A program made the translations under genes and the position numbers. From Crateriforma sp964453205 (GTDB taxonomy: Bacteria; Planctomycetota; Planctomycetia; Pirellulales; Pirellulaceae): DNA of 42,478 nt. The DNA lies in contig CAYVRC010000030.1 of the NCBI GenBank assembly GCA_964453205.1, forward strand, positions 1 through 42,478, in the 5' to 3' direction. Of this stretch, positions 9,256 to 18,002 are shown in pieces. Under the pieces are notes generated by a model. It worked only from the letters and a program-made list of their open reading frames with translations. It was not told the DNA's origin and searched no databases. The stretch's first letter is position 1. Each line of letters opens with the position of its first letter.

Positions 9256-12200
9256 ATGTCGCTGATGACTTGTCCCGATCCTGAAACGCTCTGTGCCCTT
9301 TCCTCCGGACGGCTGACCGAGACGGAATCCGAGCGTTGGCTCGCCCACGTGGAAGGGTGTCAAGATTGCGCCCAGGCTTTCGACGGCGCCGGGTTCGACG
9401 GCTCCGGGAACGCGTCCGACTTCGGCCCGCCGGGCGAGTTTGTCGGGGACACCGAGTTTGTCGGGGACACCGACGAACAAGTGCCGGCACCGCTCGAATA
9501 CGAGATCGCGGCGGAACGCCTGAAGGACTTGGCCGATTTGGTGGGCGGGTTGCCGGCGGACGGACGGCTGGGCCAGTACGATTTGCTGTCGCCGATCGGC
9601 CGCGGCGGCATGGGGGTGGTCTACCGGGCGCGTCACCGGCGACTGGGAAAACTGGTCGCGATCAAGTTGTTGCCCGGATGGCGGCCCAGTGACGGATTGG
9701 CGCGGGCCAGGTTTCAACGCGAAATCGAAGCGGTCGGCCAACTGGATCACCCGTCGATCGTCCAAGCCACCGATGCCGGCGAGGTCGACGGCATTCCTTT
9801 TCTGGTCATGGAATTGGTCGAAGGCATCGACCTGCGGCAATTGCTCGCCCGGACCGGCCCGATCGGTGTCGCGGATGCTTGCCAGATCATTCTGCAAGCC
9901 GCCGAAGCGCTCGATCACGCGCACCAGCGGGGCATCATCCACCGCGACGTCAAACCGTCGAACTTGATGCTCCAGCCCGACGGTCGCGTGTCGCTGTTGG
10001 ACCTGTCGCTGGCTCGCGTCGTCAATGGCACCGCGGTGACGTCATCGTTGACGGCGACCGGATCGCCGATCGGGACGCTCGATTACTTGGCCCCCGAACA
10101 CCTTCGCGGCGGAGCGCCGCCCAGCGTCGCGATGGATGTTTTCGCCCTCGGTGCGACGCTGTACCGCTTGGTGACCGGGCGTGTCGTCGGTCCGGCGGAG
10201 ACCGACACTCCGCTCGGTCAATTGGAAAGAATCGGTCGCCGCCTCGACGGGGAAGCGGTCGACATGAGCGAGGTTCCGCCGGAGCTTTGCGAGGCGATCA
10301 GCCGCATGATCGCCGATGCCCCCGCCGACCGACCGGCCACGATGAAAGACGTACGATCCATGGTGGCACCGTTCGCCGACGAAGCCGACTTGAAATCGCT
10401 GATCGACACCGCCTCCGTGTCGGTCCGACACGGCGGCGGATCGGCAAGGCACACGGCACGGACGGGCCACACCCCCGAAACGCGACCCGCGACGGAACGG
10501 TCACGTGGCGGTCGGCGGTGGATTCCCGTCGGACTAGCCGGCCTGGCGGGTTGGGCGGGCCTGCTGACGTTGATCGTCTTGCAGACTCAGCGCGGCGAAC
10601 TGGTGGTTGAATCGGAGATCGAAGGCGTTCGAGTCGAAGTCTTGCGTGACGGCAAGTCGCACGACGACTTGACCGCGAGCGTGGGTGCAAAATCGATCAA
10701 GCTTTGGGCCGATCGTTACCAGATCACGGTGCCCGAATCGGGCGACCTGATCGTTCAGCCGGACGACATTCAGATCCGTCGCGGCGAAACCGTCATCGCG
10801 AGAATCACCCGGCGACCCGGACCCGGCGTCGCGAACGCCGCACGCCCCGCTACTGAAAACGCCACCGGCGAAACCGCCGCCGATGAAAACGCGCAGCCGG
10901 CGGTGGCAGAAGCCACCTACGAGGGAAAGACGTTCTCGCAGTGGCTGACCGATTTCGCACGAGAAGTGGCCTTGGAACCGTCCCAGAAAGCCGCCGAAGC
11001 CCTCACGACGATGGCAACGGTGACGGACATTCCGGTGCTGACCGACACGCTGCTGGACAAAGCGTCGCGTACGGAATTCCGCGACGGAGCCCCGCATCAT
11101 TCGACTCTGGGCGGCTTCGAAAAATGGGCGCGGATGTTGCCCGAAGAATCGGCCGGCGTGTTGGAGCAGGCTTTGCTCCGCCGGGCCGGGGCGTCGCTTT
11201 CGAATCGCCAACGATTGATGACGGTTCGACTGTTGCTATCGCTCTGCGTGTTATCGGAGTCGACCCTGTCGGACGCCGCGGTGCATTTCCTGCGTCAGCA
11301 ACGTCAGATCTCCGAAGACCCTTGGGTCCGAGTGACCGCTCATCAAGCCCTGTATCGCGATGCCGTTGCGGCCGATGCCTTGCAGGCGTTCGATTGGGAT
11401 CAATTCGATGATCCCGACGCCGGGGTCGCCGTTCATGCGGCGCTCCTGTTCGCCAACTCGATCGAGCACGAGTCCATCGACCCGACGGATCGCGAGCTGG
11501 CCGATCGGCTGATTCGGCGGATGAGTCGGGTTTACGATCAAAGCAAAGACCCACGTGTCTTGAAGGATGCTCTGGTCGCCGCCGCGACGGTCGCGCACGT
11601 CAAGCGACTCGCCAGTCTTGACGTGGTGCGCACTTCGGCGACCCACATCGTCAATCGGCTGACCGGCCTGCTGAACGACGGAGGCAAGGACATTGATCCG
11701 AAAACCTTGCTGCCATTGTCCGAATTTGCGATCCAGTGGACCATTCGATTTGCTCAGCCGGGAATCGAAAGGTCGTTGAACGAGGAATACTTGAGGCGAG
11801 TCACGAAGTTGTCCGAGGTTGCGCAAAGCCCGAACACGTTAAGAACTCTGTACGATATCAGCCGCAATCTTTACCGAATCGAATCGAGACCAATTGTCGC
11901 CGGTTCTCCGCTGATGGTCACCGAGTCACTTTTCCAAGCAACGGGGCGTCTGGAGGCTTGGGATGAGCAGAAAGCCGCCGAACGGAAAACTCCCACGTTG
12001 ATTCTACGTCAATCCGGTCAGTTGCGAGACGTTTATCTGATGCTGACACGACCGAAAGCGTTTGTACGCAATCGGTTCACAGGCGACCAAGTTTCAAACC
12101 GTGCCGAGTTTCAGAGACCGCTTCCGAGCGTTCTCAGTCGGACCGTTTTTCGACGCGATGGACGTTGGCGAACGAACCACGGATTCGACTTCGCTCCCGT

Positions 12201-13092
12201 CAACAACGACAACTTTCTCGGTTCGCCGATTTCCAAGGCCGTCATCATTCAAGAGACGCTCGGTGGCGACGACTCGCTGCGGGCATTGTTGCCGGCAGCA
12301 CTCGCCAGCCTTGCCGAGTATCAAGCTACGATGAAACGCGAACTGGTCAGTCAGGTCGCCATGACCGAAGGCATGGTGATGCAGGTCTCGGTCGAGCTGA
12401 GCGACGAACTGGACGTCCCGAGAACCTTCATGGCGCCGCACGCATCCCATTTGCGTGACCCCGATCCCGCGACTCGAATTGCCGCTCTGTACGCCTTTGC
12501 GATGACGGGATACGGGGATGACTTCGGATTCGACGAGCGGTTACAACAAGCCGCAGCGGAGCTGGATCCGATTTGGCTTCCGGCCGTCGTCAACTTGGCC
12601 GTTGAAAATGACAGCGACGCGCTCGACACCGCGATCGATCGCATCGCCCGGGAAGGGGATTTCGAGGCCCTCTTGTTGGCCTGGGAAGTCTTGCCGACCA
12701 CGCTGAGCGGCGATCGACGCGACCGCTGGTTACGACAAGCCTTGACCATGCCGATCGATGATCGCTTCGACGTGAAATTCGAAACGGTGTCCGACGGCTT
12801 CTTCGGAGCGGAAAAATCCCAAGCGATTTTCTTGATCGATGGAAAGCCTTTGACCGGCCTGAAGCGCGCCATGGAGGACGTGATCAGACGGCCACAGATG
12901 GACAAGGAGACGGTCGAGTTGCTCCGTCAACTCAAGGAACAGAATCTCGAGAAGCTGTCCGCGATGGATCGCGCCGCCGAGAAGATCCGACGCGGCGGCG
13001 AAGCGGTCGATGTGCGAGCCGTGCTTCCCGACGACGTCCCCGCGTTGTGGATGGTCGCCCCCTACATCGCGACGACGGATTCGACGAACTGA
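9256..13092 (+). CDS. Ser/Thr kinase with N-terminal anti-sigma-like zinc motif and HEAT-like C-terminus
   Basis: 1278 residues from ATG 9256, chosen because GGAG lies seven bases upstream. Residues 6-40 contain H31-x3-C35-x2-C38, the signature of zinc-binding anti-sigma (zf-HC2/ZAS) domains. A tandem duplicated EFVGDT follows at about 61-72. The kinase domain is about 95-385: GRGGMG near 115-120, Lys137, HRDVKPSN with catalytic Asp231, an APEH motif, but DLS (249-251) instead of DFG. The Mg-binding Asp remains. A membrane helix is at about 423-443, then the beta-rich juxtamembrane module common in planctomycete kinases, then about 740 residues of helical, HEAT-like sequence (from about 555) without recognised catalytic motifs. 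Its partner is probably the divergent ECF sigma factor. Kinase and zinc motif are seen; anti-sigma action is inferred. Confidence 0.92.
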   Translation: MSLMTCPDPETLCALSSGRLTETESERWLAHVEGCQDCAQAFDGAGFDGSGNASDFGPPGEFVGDTEFVGDTDEQVPAPLEYEIAAERLKDLADLVGGLPADGRLGQYDLLSPIGRGGMGVVYRARHRRLGKLVAIKLLPGWRPSDGLARARFQREIEAVGQLDHPSIVQATDAGEVDGIPFLVMELVEGIDLRQLLARTGPIGVADACQIILQAAEALDHAHQRGIIHRDVKPSNLMLQPDGRVSLLDLSLARVVNGTAVTSSLTATGSPIGTLDYLAPEHLRGGAPPSVAMDVFALGATLYRLVTGRVVGPAETDTPLGQLERIGRRLDGEAVDMSEVPPELCEAISRMIADAPADRPATMKDVRSMVAPFADEADLKSLIDTASVSVRHGGGSARHTARTGHTPETRPATERSRGGRRWIPVGLAGLAGWAGLLTLIVLQTQRGELVVESEIEGVRVEVLRDGKSHDDLTASVGAKSIKLWADRYQITVPESGDLIVQPDDIQIRRGETVIARITRRPGPGVANAARPATENATGETAADENAQPAVAEATYEGKTFSQWLTDFAREVALEPSQKAAEALTTMATVTDIPVLTDTLLDKASRTEFRDGAPHHSTLGGFEKWARMLPEESAGVLEQALLRRAGASLSNRQRLMTVRLLLSLCVLSESTLSDAAVHFLRQQRQISEDPWVRVTAHQALYRDAVAADALQAFDWDQFDDPDAGVAVHAALLFANSIEHESIDPTDRELADRLIRRMSRVYDQSKDPRVLKDALVAAATVAHVKRLASLDVVRTSATHIVNRLTGLLNDGGKDIDPKTLLPLSEFAIQWTIRFAQPGIERSLNEEYLRRVTKLSEVAQSPNTLRTLYDISRNLYRIESRPIVAGSPLMVTESLFQATGRLEAWDEQKAAERKTPTLILRQSGQLRDVYLMLTRPKAFVRNRFTGDQVSNRAEFQRPLPSVLSRTVFRRDGRWRTNHGFDFAPVNNDNFLGSPISKAVIIQETLGGDDSLRALLPAALASLAEYQATMKRELVSQVAMTEGMVMQVSVELSDELDVPRTFMAPHASHLRDPDPATRIAALYAFAMTGYGDDFGFDERLQQAAAELDPIWLPAVVNLAVENDSDALDTAIDRIAREGDFEALLLAWEVLPTTLSGDRRDRWLRQALTMPIDDRFDVKFETVSDGFFGAEKSQAIFLIDGKPLTGLKRAMEDVIRRPQMDKETVELLRQLKEQNLEKLSAMDRAAEKIRRGGEAVDVRAVLPDDVPALWMVAPYIATTDSTN
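9436..9471 (+). repeat. Perfect 18-bp tandem duplication inside the kinase gene
   Basis: GAGTTTGTCGGGGACACC occurs twice head to tail with no mismatch. It encodes EFVGDT twice and keeps the reading frame. It lies in the linker between the zinc motif and the kinase domain, where copy-number change would alter only linker length. Confidence 0.95.
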
Positions 13093-13102
13093 ACCGGCCT
13101 GT

Positions 13103-13453
13103 TCAAGAGGGTGTTTTTCGCAACAGGTCGAACGTAAAGATGCCGCTGTTGTGGCCGTCGCTGAACACGATGTTGTAAGCGTACGTGCCGACGGGGTTCA
13201 TCGCTTCGATCGTCAAGGGCCTCGCTTCGGCGGCGCTGAGCACCGGCAAGCCGGGCATCTGTCGCTTGGTCGTCGCGGCGGCTTTCCCCTCCTCACCGCG
13301 TTTTTTTTCGCGGCAGGTCGCGCAGGGACAGATCTTTCTCAGCTCGCCGACCGTCCAGCTGGTCGACGTGCCGTCGTTCCATGTGATCACGATGGCTCGA
13401 TCGCCGTCGCGGGAAAGTCCGCTCGGCGTCAGATTGTTCTTTGGCGAATTCAT
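13103..13453 (-). CDS. DUF971 domain protein (GBBH-like N-terminal domain)
   Basis: 116 residues. The central CPCATCREKKRG (about 42-53) and the C-terminal YAYNIVFSDGHNSGIFTFDLLR match the DUF971 fold, also found at the N-terminus of gamma-butyrobetaine hydroxylase, where conserved Cys/His residues bind a metal. Stand-alone DUF971 proteins are often linked to iron-sulfur or quinone-related functions, but no reaction is established. The ATG at 13453 overlaps the stop of the upstream CoA ligase gene as ATGA, so the two are probably translationally coupled. It converges on the kinase gene with only ten bases between stops. Confidence 0.88.
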   Translation of the reverse strand: MNSPKNNLTPSGLSRDGDRAIVITWNDGTSTSWTVGELRKICPCATCREKKRGEEGKAAATTKRQMPGLPVLSAAEARPLTIEAMNPVGTYAYNIVFSDGHNSGIFTFDLLRKTPS

Positions 13454-14748
13454 GTTGATTCCTGACGGTTGTCGATCCAGCGACGTGCCTTGGCTTCGAA
13501 TCGAGGCAGACTGCCGGCGTCGGCCGCGACGGCTTCGATCCGCATCGCCAACCGGTCACGCAGGTGGCCGGCAAGTGCCCGGACTTTTTCGGGCGTCGTT
13601 TCGATTTCCACTTTCAGCTGGTCCATTTGTTCACGCCGCGTGACGGTGACGCGGTACTCGCCGCTCGGTTCGACTTCGCGGATGACGGCTTCGACGCTGC
13701 TGGGAAAGACGTTCACGCCGCGAACGATCAGCATGTCGTCGGCGCGACCCAGCACGCCACCGCGGAGCCAAAGGAACGGACACGGCAAATCATGATGGCG
13801 GAATCCCCGAACCATGTCACCGGTCCGGTAGCGGATGGCCGGCCCGCCGTGACGGCCCAGGTTCGTCAACACGAGTTCGGCTTCGTCCCCGTCGTCGGCG
13901 GGCGTGCCCAAAAGATGAGCTTCGTCGAAACGCAACCGTTCGGCGATGAATTCCGTTTCGATCACGTGCAAGCCTTGTCCGTCGGCGTCCCCGAATCCCC
14001 AGGCCCCGACTTCGCTGGCCCCCGAGTGGTCGACGACCCTGGCGCCCCAAGTCGATTCGATGCGCCCGCGGACCGCCGGCACGCTGCCGCCCGGTTCGCC
14101 GGCGACGATGACCACCCGCACCGATGAAGCGGCCAAGTCGATTCCGTTCTCGATCGCGACGCCAGCCAAATGCAAAGCATACGTCGGTGTACAGCAGACG
14201 ACCGTGCAGCGATGATCCTGGATCATTCGCAGCCGCGCCTCGCTGGACATGCCGCCCCCCGGCACGACCAAGGCACCGCGGTGCACCAGGGCGTCGTTGG
14301 CGGTCCAAAAACCGATGAAAGGGCCGAAAGAAAAGGCCATCATCGCGACGTCGGCGGCGGTGACCTCGGCGGCATCCAAAACGTACTGCCAACAATCGAT
14401 CCACCAACGCCAGTCGGCCGCGGTGTCGCGGATCGGCATCGGCCAGCCCTTGCTGCCGCTGGTTTGGTGCATGCGGATGTAGTCGCCCGGGGCGGCGTCG
14501 AAGATCTTTGCCGGACGGCCACGCTGCTCGCAAAGCAGGTCGTCTTTGCTCAGCAGAGGCAGTTCGGAAAGTCGCTCCAACGACTCCAAAGGAAGCGAAA
14601 CGTCACCCAAGCGATTGGCATAAAAGGGGCGTTTCTTGGCGACCGCCAGAACTTCGTTCAGCTTGTGAAGCTGGATCTCGCGACATCGTTCCGGCGGAGG
14701 ATAGCGATCGATGGCACCCGTTTCGGCTTTCGTCCCGTTGGTCGTCAT
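13450..14748 (-). CDS. Phenylacetate-CoA ligase-like AMP-forming ligase (PaaK family)
   Basis: 432 residues, the normal length of PaaK-type ligases, from ATG 14748; the frame is open to 15321 but the extra N-terminus is low-quality sequence. Motifs in order: HQTSGSKGWPMPI (about 94-106), the ATP-binding loop; DHSGASEVGAWGFGD, equivalent to the adenylate-binding region; YRTGDMVRG; and GRADDMLIVRGVNVFPSSVE, the hinge and C-terminal domain typical of PaaK. Expected reaction: acid + ATP + CoA to acyl-CoA + AMP + PPi in the cytoplasm. The P-loop departs from the usual SSGTTGxP, so the substrate may not be phenylacetate. No other phenylacetate pathway genes are nearby. Its stop overlaps the DUF971 start by four bases. 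Confidence 0.9.
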   Translation of the reverse strand: MTTNGTKAETGAIDRYPPPERCREIQLHKLNEVLAVAKKRPFYANRLGDVSLPLESLERLSELPLLSKDDLLCEQRGRPAKIFDAAPGDYIRMHQTSGSKGWPMPIRDTAADWRWWIDCWQYVLDAAEVTAADVAMMAFSFGPFIGFWTANDALVHRGALVVPGGGMSSEARLRMIQDHRCTVVCCTPTYALHLAGVAIENGIDLAASSVRVVIVAGEPGGSVPAVRGRIESTWGARVVDHSGASEVGAWGFGDADGQGLHVIETEFIAERLRFDEAHLLGTPADDGDEAELVLTNLGRHGGPAIRYRTGDMVRGFRHHDLPCPFLWLRGGVLGRADDMLIVRGVNVFPSSVEAVIREVEPSGEYRVTVTRREQMDQLKVEIETTPEKVRALAGHLRDRLAMRIEAVAADAGSLPRFEAKARRWIDNRQEST

Positions 14749-15112
14749 TTTGCTGGCAAAAAGAATGTGAATTTCTGATGAACGCTCCGAAGGCCGGCCA
14801 ACCGTTTCGGACGCTTCATTTTGCCTAAGTTGAGCCGCCGCCGCTGGCCTTGGGCGACCTGCGGAGCGGCCGAACGAGCCCGATCCGTTCGTTATCGCTC
14901 GCTGGGGTCCTCGATCGGTGCGGTCGCCCACCATGACCGATGGATCTCGATTGTTGAAGCACCGAAGCGAAACGCCGACCGCCCTTCTTTGAAGAACCGG
15001 TGAAGATACCGTGAGATTGTCGATTGAGCGTTGCAAGCCAGGGGGGGGACGATTCAATAGCGGCTTCTCGAGCAAAGCGGTTTGAACGACCAAGACGTTA
15101 GGCGGAACGAAT
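14749..15112. other. Divergent intergenic region, 364 bases
   Basis: This lies between the CoA ligase gene (minus) and the first DUF1559 gene (plus) and should hold both promoters. A run of eight G sits at 15041-15048. An AGGCGGA at 15100-15106 is a candidate ribosome site for the DUF1559 gene. I see no RNA gene and no convincing promoter boxes. Confidence 0.6.
15100..15106 (+). promoter_or_regulatory. Candidate ribosome binding site favouring a TTG start
   Basis: AGGCGGA is spaced six bases before TTG 15113 and fifteen before ATG 15122. The spacing favours the TTG start of the DUF1559 gene, adding three residues. The choice does not affect the mature protein. Confidence 0.4.
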
Positions 15113-16306
15113 TTGAAGACGATGACCACGACGACGCATTGGAACCACGGCGAAAGAGTCTGCCACGGCAGACGCGGCGGCTTTACGTTGATCGAAATGC
15201 TCGTGGTCATCTCGATCATCGGAATTTTGGCGGCTTTGCTGCTGCCTGCCATCTCACGTGCCCGCGAAGCCGCCCGCGGGACCCAGTGCCAAAACAATTT
15301 GAAACAGTTCGGTATCGGCATGGCCAGTCGGGCCGCGTCGGATCCTCAAGGAGCTTTCTGCAGCGGCAGCTTCGATTTCGAACGCGACGGGGTTCCCACC
15401 GAGATCGGTTGGGTCGCCGATGCGGTCAAGCGAGGTTTCATGGTGTCGGAGCTCCGCTGCCCCAGCAACGGAGCAAAGGCTTCCAAGGCGATTCATCAGA
15501 TGCTGACCCTGCCGGTCAGTTCGTTCACGACCGGTCCTTGCCTGGACGGACTGGGCGAGCCGAGTTTCGTGGACGAAATGGGGGCGGAGATTAAAAACAT
15601 CACCCGCATGATCTCCGAAAACGGCGTGGCCCCGGAGACCGAACAACGTAGCGAACTGGTTCGGGTGAAGATGATCGAGCAAGGCTACAACACGAACTTT
15701 GCCGCGTCTTGGTTTTTGACACGGAGTGAGTTTCGCTTGGACGGCGATGGCAACTTGCAATCCGACAAGCCCGCCTGCGGAGCCGATCCGCGGGGAACCC
15801 ACGTGACCCGTGGTCCGCTGACGACCCGGGTTCTGGATGCCGGCCGTGCCCCGATCAGCACCGTGCCCTTTTTGTGCGACGCGTCTTACGGCGGCGTCTT
15901 GACCGCTTCATCGGGCGACATCCTTTCGGGCACCCCCTATACCGTGCCGATGGTCGGCGTGCCCGTGCACAACGTGGCATCCCCGGCGGCTCCGTCGAAC
16001 GCCGCCGTCTTGCAGACGCCCAGTTTTCCGGCGGGCACGCCTCGTTCGGGCACGGCGGGATGGCTGCGAAGCTGGAACTACGAAACGCGCCAAGACTACC
16101 GCGGCATGGCGGCGCTTCACGACGGCCAAGTCAACGTGTTGATGGCGGACGGTTCGGTTCGAAGTCTGTCGGACACGAACGGCGACGGATTCATCAACAA
16201 CGGCTTTCCGGCAACGACCGGAATGTGGACCAGCGACGAACAAGAGACCACGGACTTGACCTTGGCCAGCTATTACACGCTGGGCAGTAAGGGACAGCAA
16301 AACTGA
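15113..16306 (+). CDS. Prepilin-like DUF1559 protein, first copy
   Basis: 397 residues from TTG 15113 (394 from ATG 15122). The N-terminus has a type IV prepilin signal, RGG then FTLIEMLVV, with Glu at +5 of the mature protein and a single hydrophobic helix (about 25-47) ending in SRAREAARGTQCQNNLKQ. The middle is an unfamiliar secreted beta-rich domain. The C-terminus has HDGQVNVLMADGSV, the H-x9-DG motif that defines this planctomycete family. It should be cleaved by a PilD-like peptidase and displayed on or beyond the inner membrane. The function of the family is unknown; members occur in dozens of copies per planctomycete genome. A second copy follows after 324 bases. Confidence 0.95.
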   Translation: MKTMTTTTHWNHGERVCHGRRGGFTLIEMLVVISIIGILAALLLPAISRAREAARGTQCQNNLKQFGIGMASRAASDPQGAFCSGSFDFERDGVPTEIGWVADAVKRGFMVSELRCPSNGAKASKAIHQMLTLPVSSFTTGPCLDGLGEPSFVDEMGAEIKNITRMISENGVAPETEQRSELVRVKMIEQGYNTNFAASWFLTRSEFRLDGDGNLQSDKPACGADPRGTHVTRGPLTTRVLDAGRAPISTVPFLCDASYGGVLTASSGDILSGTPYTVPMVGVPVHNVASPAAPSNAAVLQTPSFPAGTPRSGTAGWLRSWNYETRQDYRGMAALHDGQVNVLMADGSVRSLSDTNGDGFINNGFPATTGMWTSDEQETTDLTLASYYTLGSKGQQN

Positions 16307-16630
16307 ATCACCGACGCGAGCGATCTCTGGATCGCCGATCGAGTCGACCCCCATCCGAAACAACAAAGGAGACACCTCGGCATCGAATCCCCATGGCTTT
16401 TGACTTTACCAGGCGACCGCGGCGACGTTCCGTTCGCGGCTGCTAAACGAAACCACAACGAACGTTTTCCATATTTCGAATTTCAGAAAGAGGACGCGAC
16501 GCGAGAAGGCCGGCTGAACCGCTGTCACGGATCGGTCGGCGACGATTTCTCGCGCCGCATCACTCCCTATCCGACTCCATTCTGGGCAACGAGCAATGCT
16601 CGAGTCCAGAGAAACTTGAAGAGAATTTTA
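16307..16630. other. Intergenic leader between the two DUF1559 genes, 324 bases
   Basis: The space is long for genes of one operon and may hold a promoter for the second gene or a structured leader. A 6-bp inverted repeat (GCGATC / GATCGC) near 16320-16335 lacks a T-tract. AAAGGAG near 16366-16372 has no start codon at normal distance. A 17-codon frame at 16393-16446 is not convincing. Nothing else is evident. Confidence 0.5.
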
Positions 16631-17914
16631 ATGCAATCACGACAATCGAAGTCAGGTTTCACCCTGATCGAATTGCTGGTGGTGATCGCGATCATCGCCT
16701 TGCTGGCCGCGCTGTTGCTGCCGGCGATCACTCGTGCCCGTGAAGCCGCCCGTTCGGCCCAGTGCACGGCCAACCTGAAAAATATCGGCGTCGGCCTGTT
16801 CAAATTCAGTGTCCGCAGCCCTGGCGGCACTTTCTGCAGCGGTGCCAGCGACTTCCGTCGCGACGGATGCATGGACACCTACGGCTGGGTCGCCGATTTG
16901 GTCAACGTCGGCGACGGCAACATGAACGAGTCGCTGGACCCGTCCAACCCGCTCAAGGGCAGCGAAAAGCTGAACGATTTGCTGGGCGCGGACACCACCG
17001 ACGCCAAGGACAGCGCCCCTCTGGCGCGTCTGTCGGCCGGCCAGTGTGGCAAGGACGAATGGGCCGGCATCAGTGGCGGCAGCAACGCCACCTTCGCCGG
17101 CACGCCGGTGTGGAGTGCGACCGACGGAAGCCGCGCAGAATTCGTTTCGCGTTACTTCATCACCAACGGTTACAACACCAACTACGCCGCCAGCTGGCAC
17201 TTGGTCCGCGGCATGGTCAAGACCGCTTCGGATCCGGCCACCGGTAACTTGTCGACTTGGGCCAACGGCGGTTTCAAGGGTCTGGGCGGAAGCACCGGAC
17301 CGATGTCGGTCAACGAACTGGAGCGTAGCCGCATCAGCAGCACCAACATCGGCTTCATCGGTTGTGCCGCCCCCGGTGACGTGGACGAAGCGATCTTGGT
17401 CGCCGATCTGCAGCACGACGAAAACGGAATCTGGGGTAAAAACACCAACGCGACTCAAGGTCAGCCCGGCCAAGCCGAGTACATCACCAGTGGTTCTTTG
17501 CTGACCGAAGCGTTCAACGACGGCCCGGCCTACTGGAACGGCACCGACTTGGACTTGATCGGCAGCAACGAATTGCTGGTCAACCAGATCTCTTGCGAAC
17601 GGGGTGCCCCCACCACGGCCGCTTGCCCCGCCCCGACCGGCGCGACCGGCAACGGAATTTACTTGCAAGACACGCGTGACTGGTTCGCCGTTCACCAAGG
17701 TGCCTGCAACGTCCTGATGGGCGACGGTCACGTCGAAGTCTTCAACGACACGAACGCCGACGGTTTCCTGAACCCCGGCTTTCCCGTCGAAGGCCTGACC
17801 GACGCACAAGTTTCCGCCGTCGGCTATGCCGATGACACCGCCGAAATGCCCGTCGATAAGTTTTTCGCCGGCGTCTTCATCAACGACGGTTTCTTCAAGA
17901 GCAACTTCGAGTGA
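16631..17914 (+). CDS. Prepilin-like DUF1559 protein, second copy
   Basis: 427 residues from ATG 16631; the frame is open from 16400 but the prepilin signal must be near the N-terminus. The signal is KSG then FTLIELLVVIAII (about 8-30), with Glu at +5, followed by ITRAREAARSAQCTANLKN. The C-terminal family motif is HQGACNVLMGDGHV (H-x9-DG). The N-terminal 50 residues, the FCSG segment after them, the YNTNYAASW stretch and the C-terminal DTNxDGFxNxGFP closely parallel the first copy, so the pair probably arose by duplication. It should be an inner-membrane or fibre-forming pseudopilin. A strong terminator follows the stop codon by 30 bases. Confidence 0.95.
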   Translation: MQSRQSKSGFTLIELLVVIAIIALLAALLLPAITRAREAARSAQCTANLKNIGVGLFKFSVRSPGGTFCSGASDFRRDGCMDTYGWVADLVNVGDGNMNESLDPSNPLKGSEKLNDLLGADTTDAKDSAPLARLSAGQCGKDEWAGISGGSNATFAGTPVWSATDGSRAEFVSRYFITNGYNTNYAASWHLVRGMVKTASDPATGNLSTWANGGFKGLGGSTGPMSVNELERSRISSTNIGFIGCAAPGDVDEAILVADLQHDENGIWGKNTNATQGQPGQAEYITSGSLLTEAFNDGPAYWNGTDLDLIGSNELLVNQISCERGAPTTAACPAPTGATGNGIYLQDTRDWFAVHQGACNVLMGDGHVEVFNDTNADGFLNPGFPVEGLTDAQVSAVGYADDTAEMPVDKFFAGVFINDGFFKSNFE

Positions 17915-17944
17915 TCCGAGTCTGACGATCAGCGAGATTTACGG

Positions 17945-17979
17945 CCCTTGTCGTCCGTTCACGGACGGCGAGGGTTTTT
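17945..17979 (+). terminator. Strong Rho-independent terminator after the second DUF1559 gene
   Basis: A 13-bp stem (17945-17957 with 17962-17974, two G-T wobbles) encloses the four-base loop TTCA and is followed by TTTTT at 17975-17979. It lies between the second DUF1559 stop (17914) and the DUF1573 start (18003), only 23 bases before that start, so it can separate pilin-like expression from the downstream genes. Confidence 0.88.
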
Positions 17980-18002
17980 CCGATTTCTGCCCACCCTTTT
18001 CC

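Noticed and set aside
15031..15060. TTGCAA followed at 17 bases by TCAATA as a sigma-70 promoter
   Set aside because: The -10 match is poor and the spacer contains the G8 tract; it is no better than chance.
14749..15321. N-terminal extension of the CoA ligase to 15321
   Set aside because: PaaK proteins start near ATG 14748 and the extension overlaps the first DUF1559 gene.
16393..16446. Possible 17-residue basic peptide between the DUF1559 genes
   Set aside because: The AAAGGAG upstream is about 20 bases away, too far for a normal start, and nothing else supports translation.
16652..17809. Minus-strand open frame of 385 codons opposite the second DUF1559 gene
   Set aside because: Antisense to a clear prepilin-like protein.
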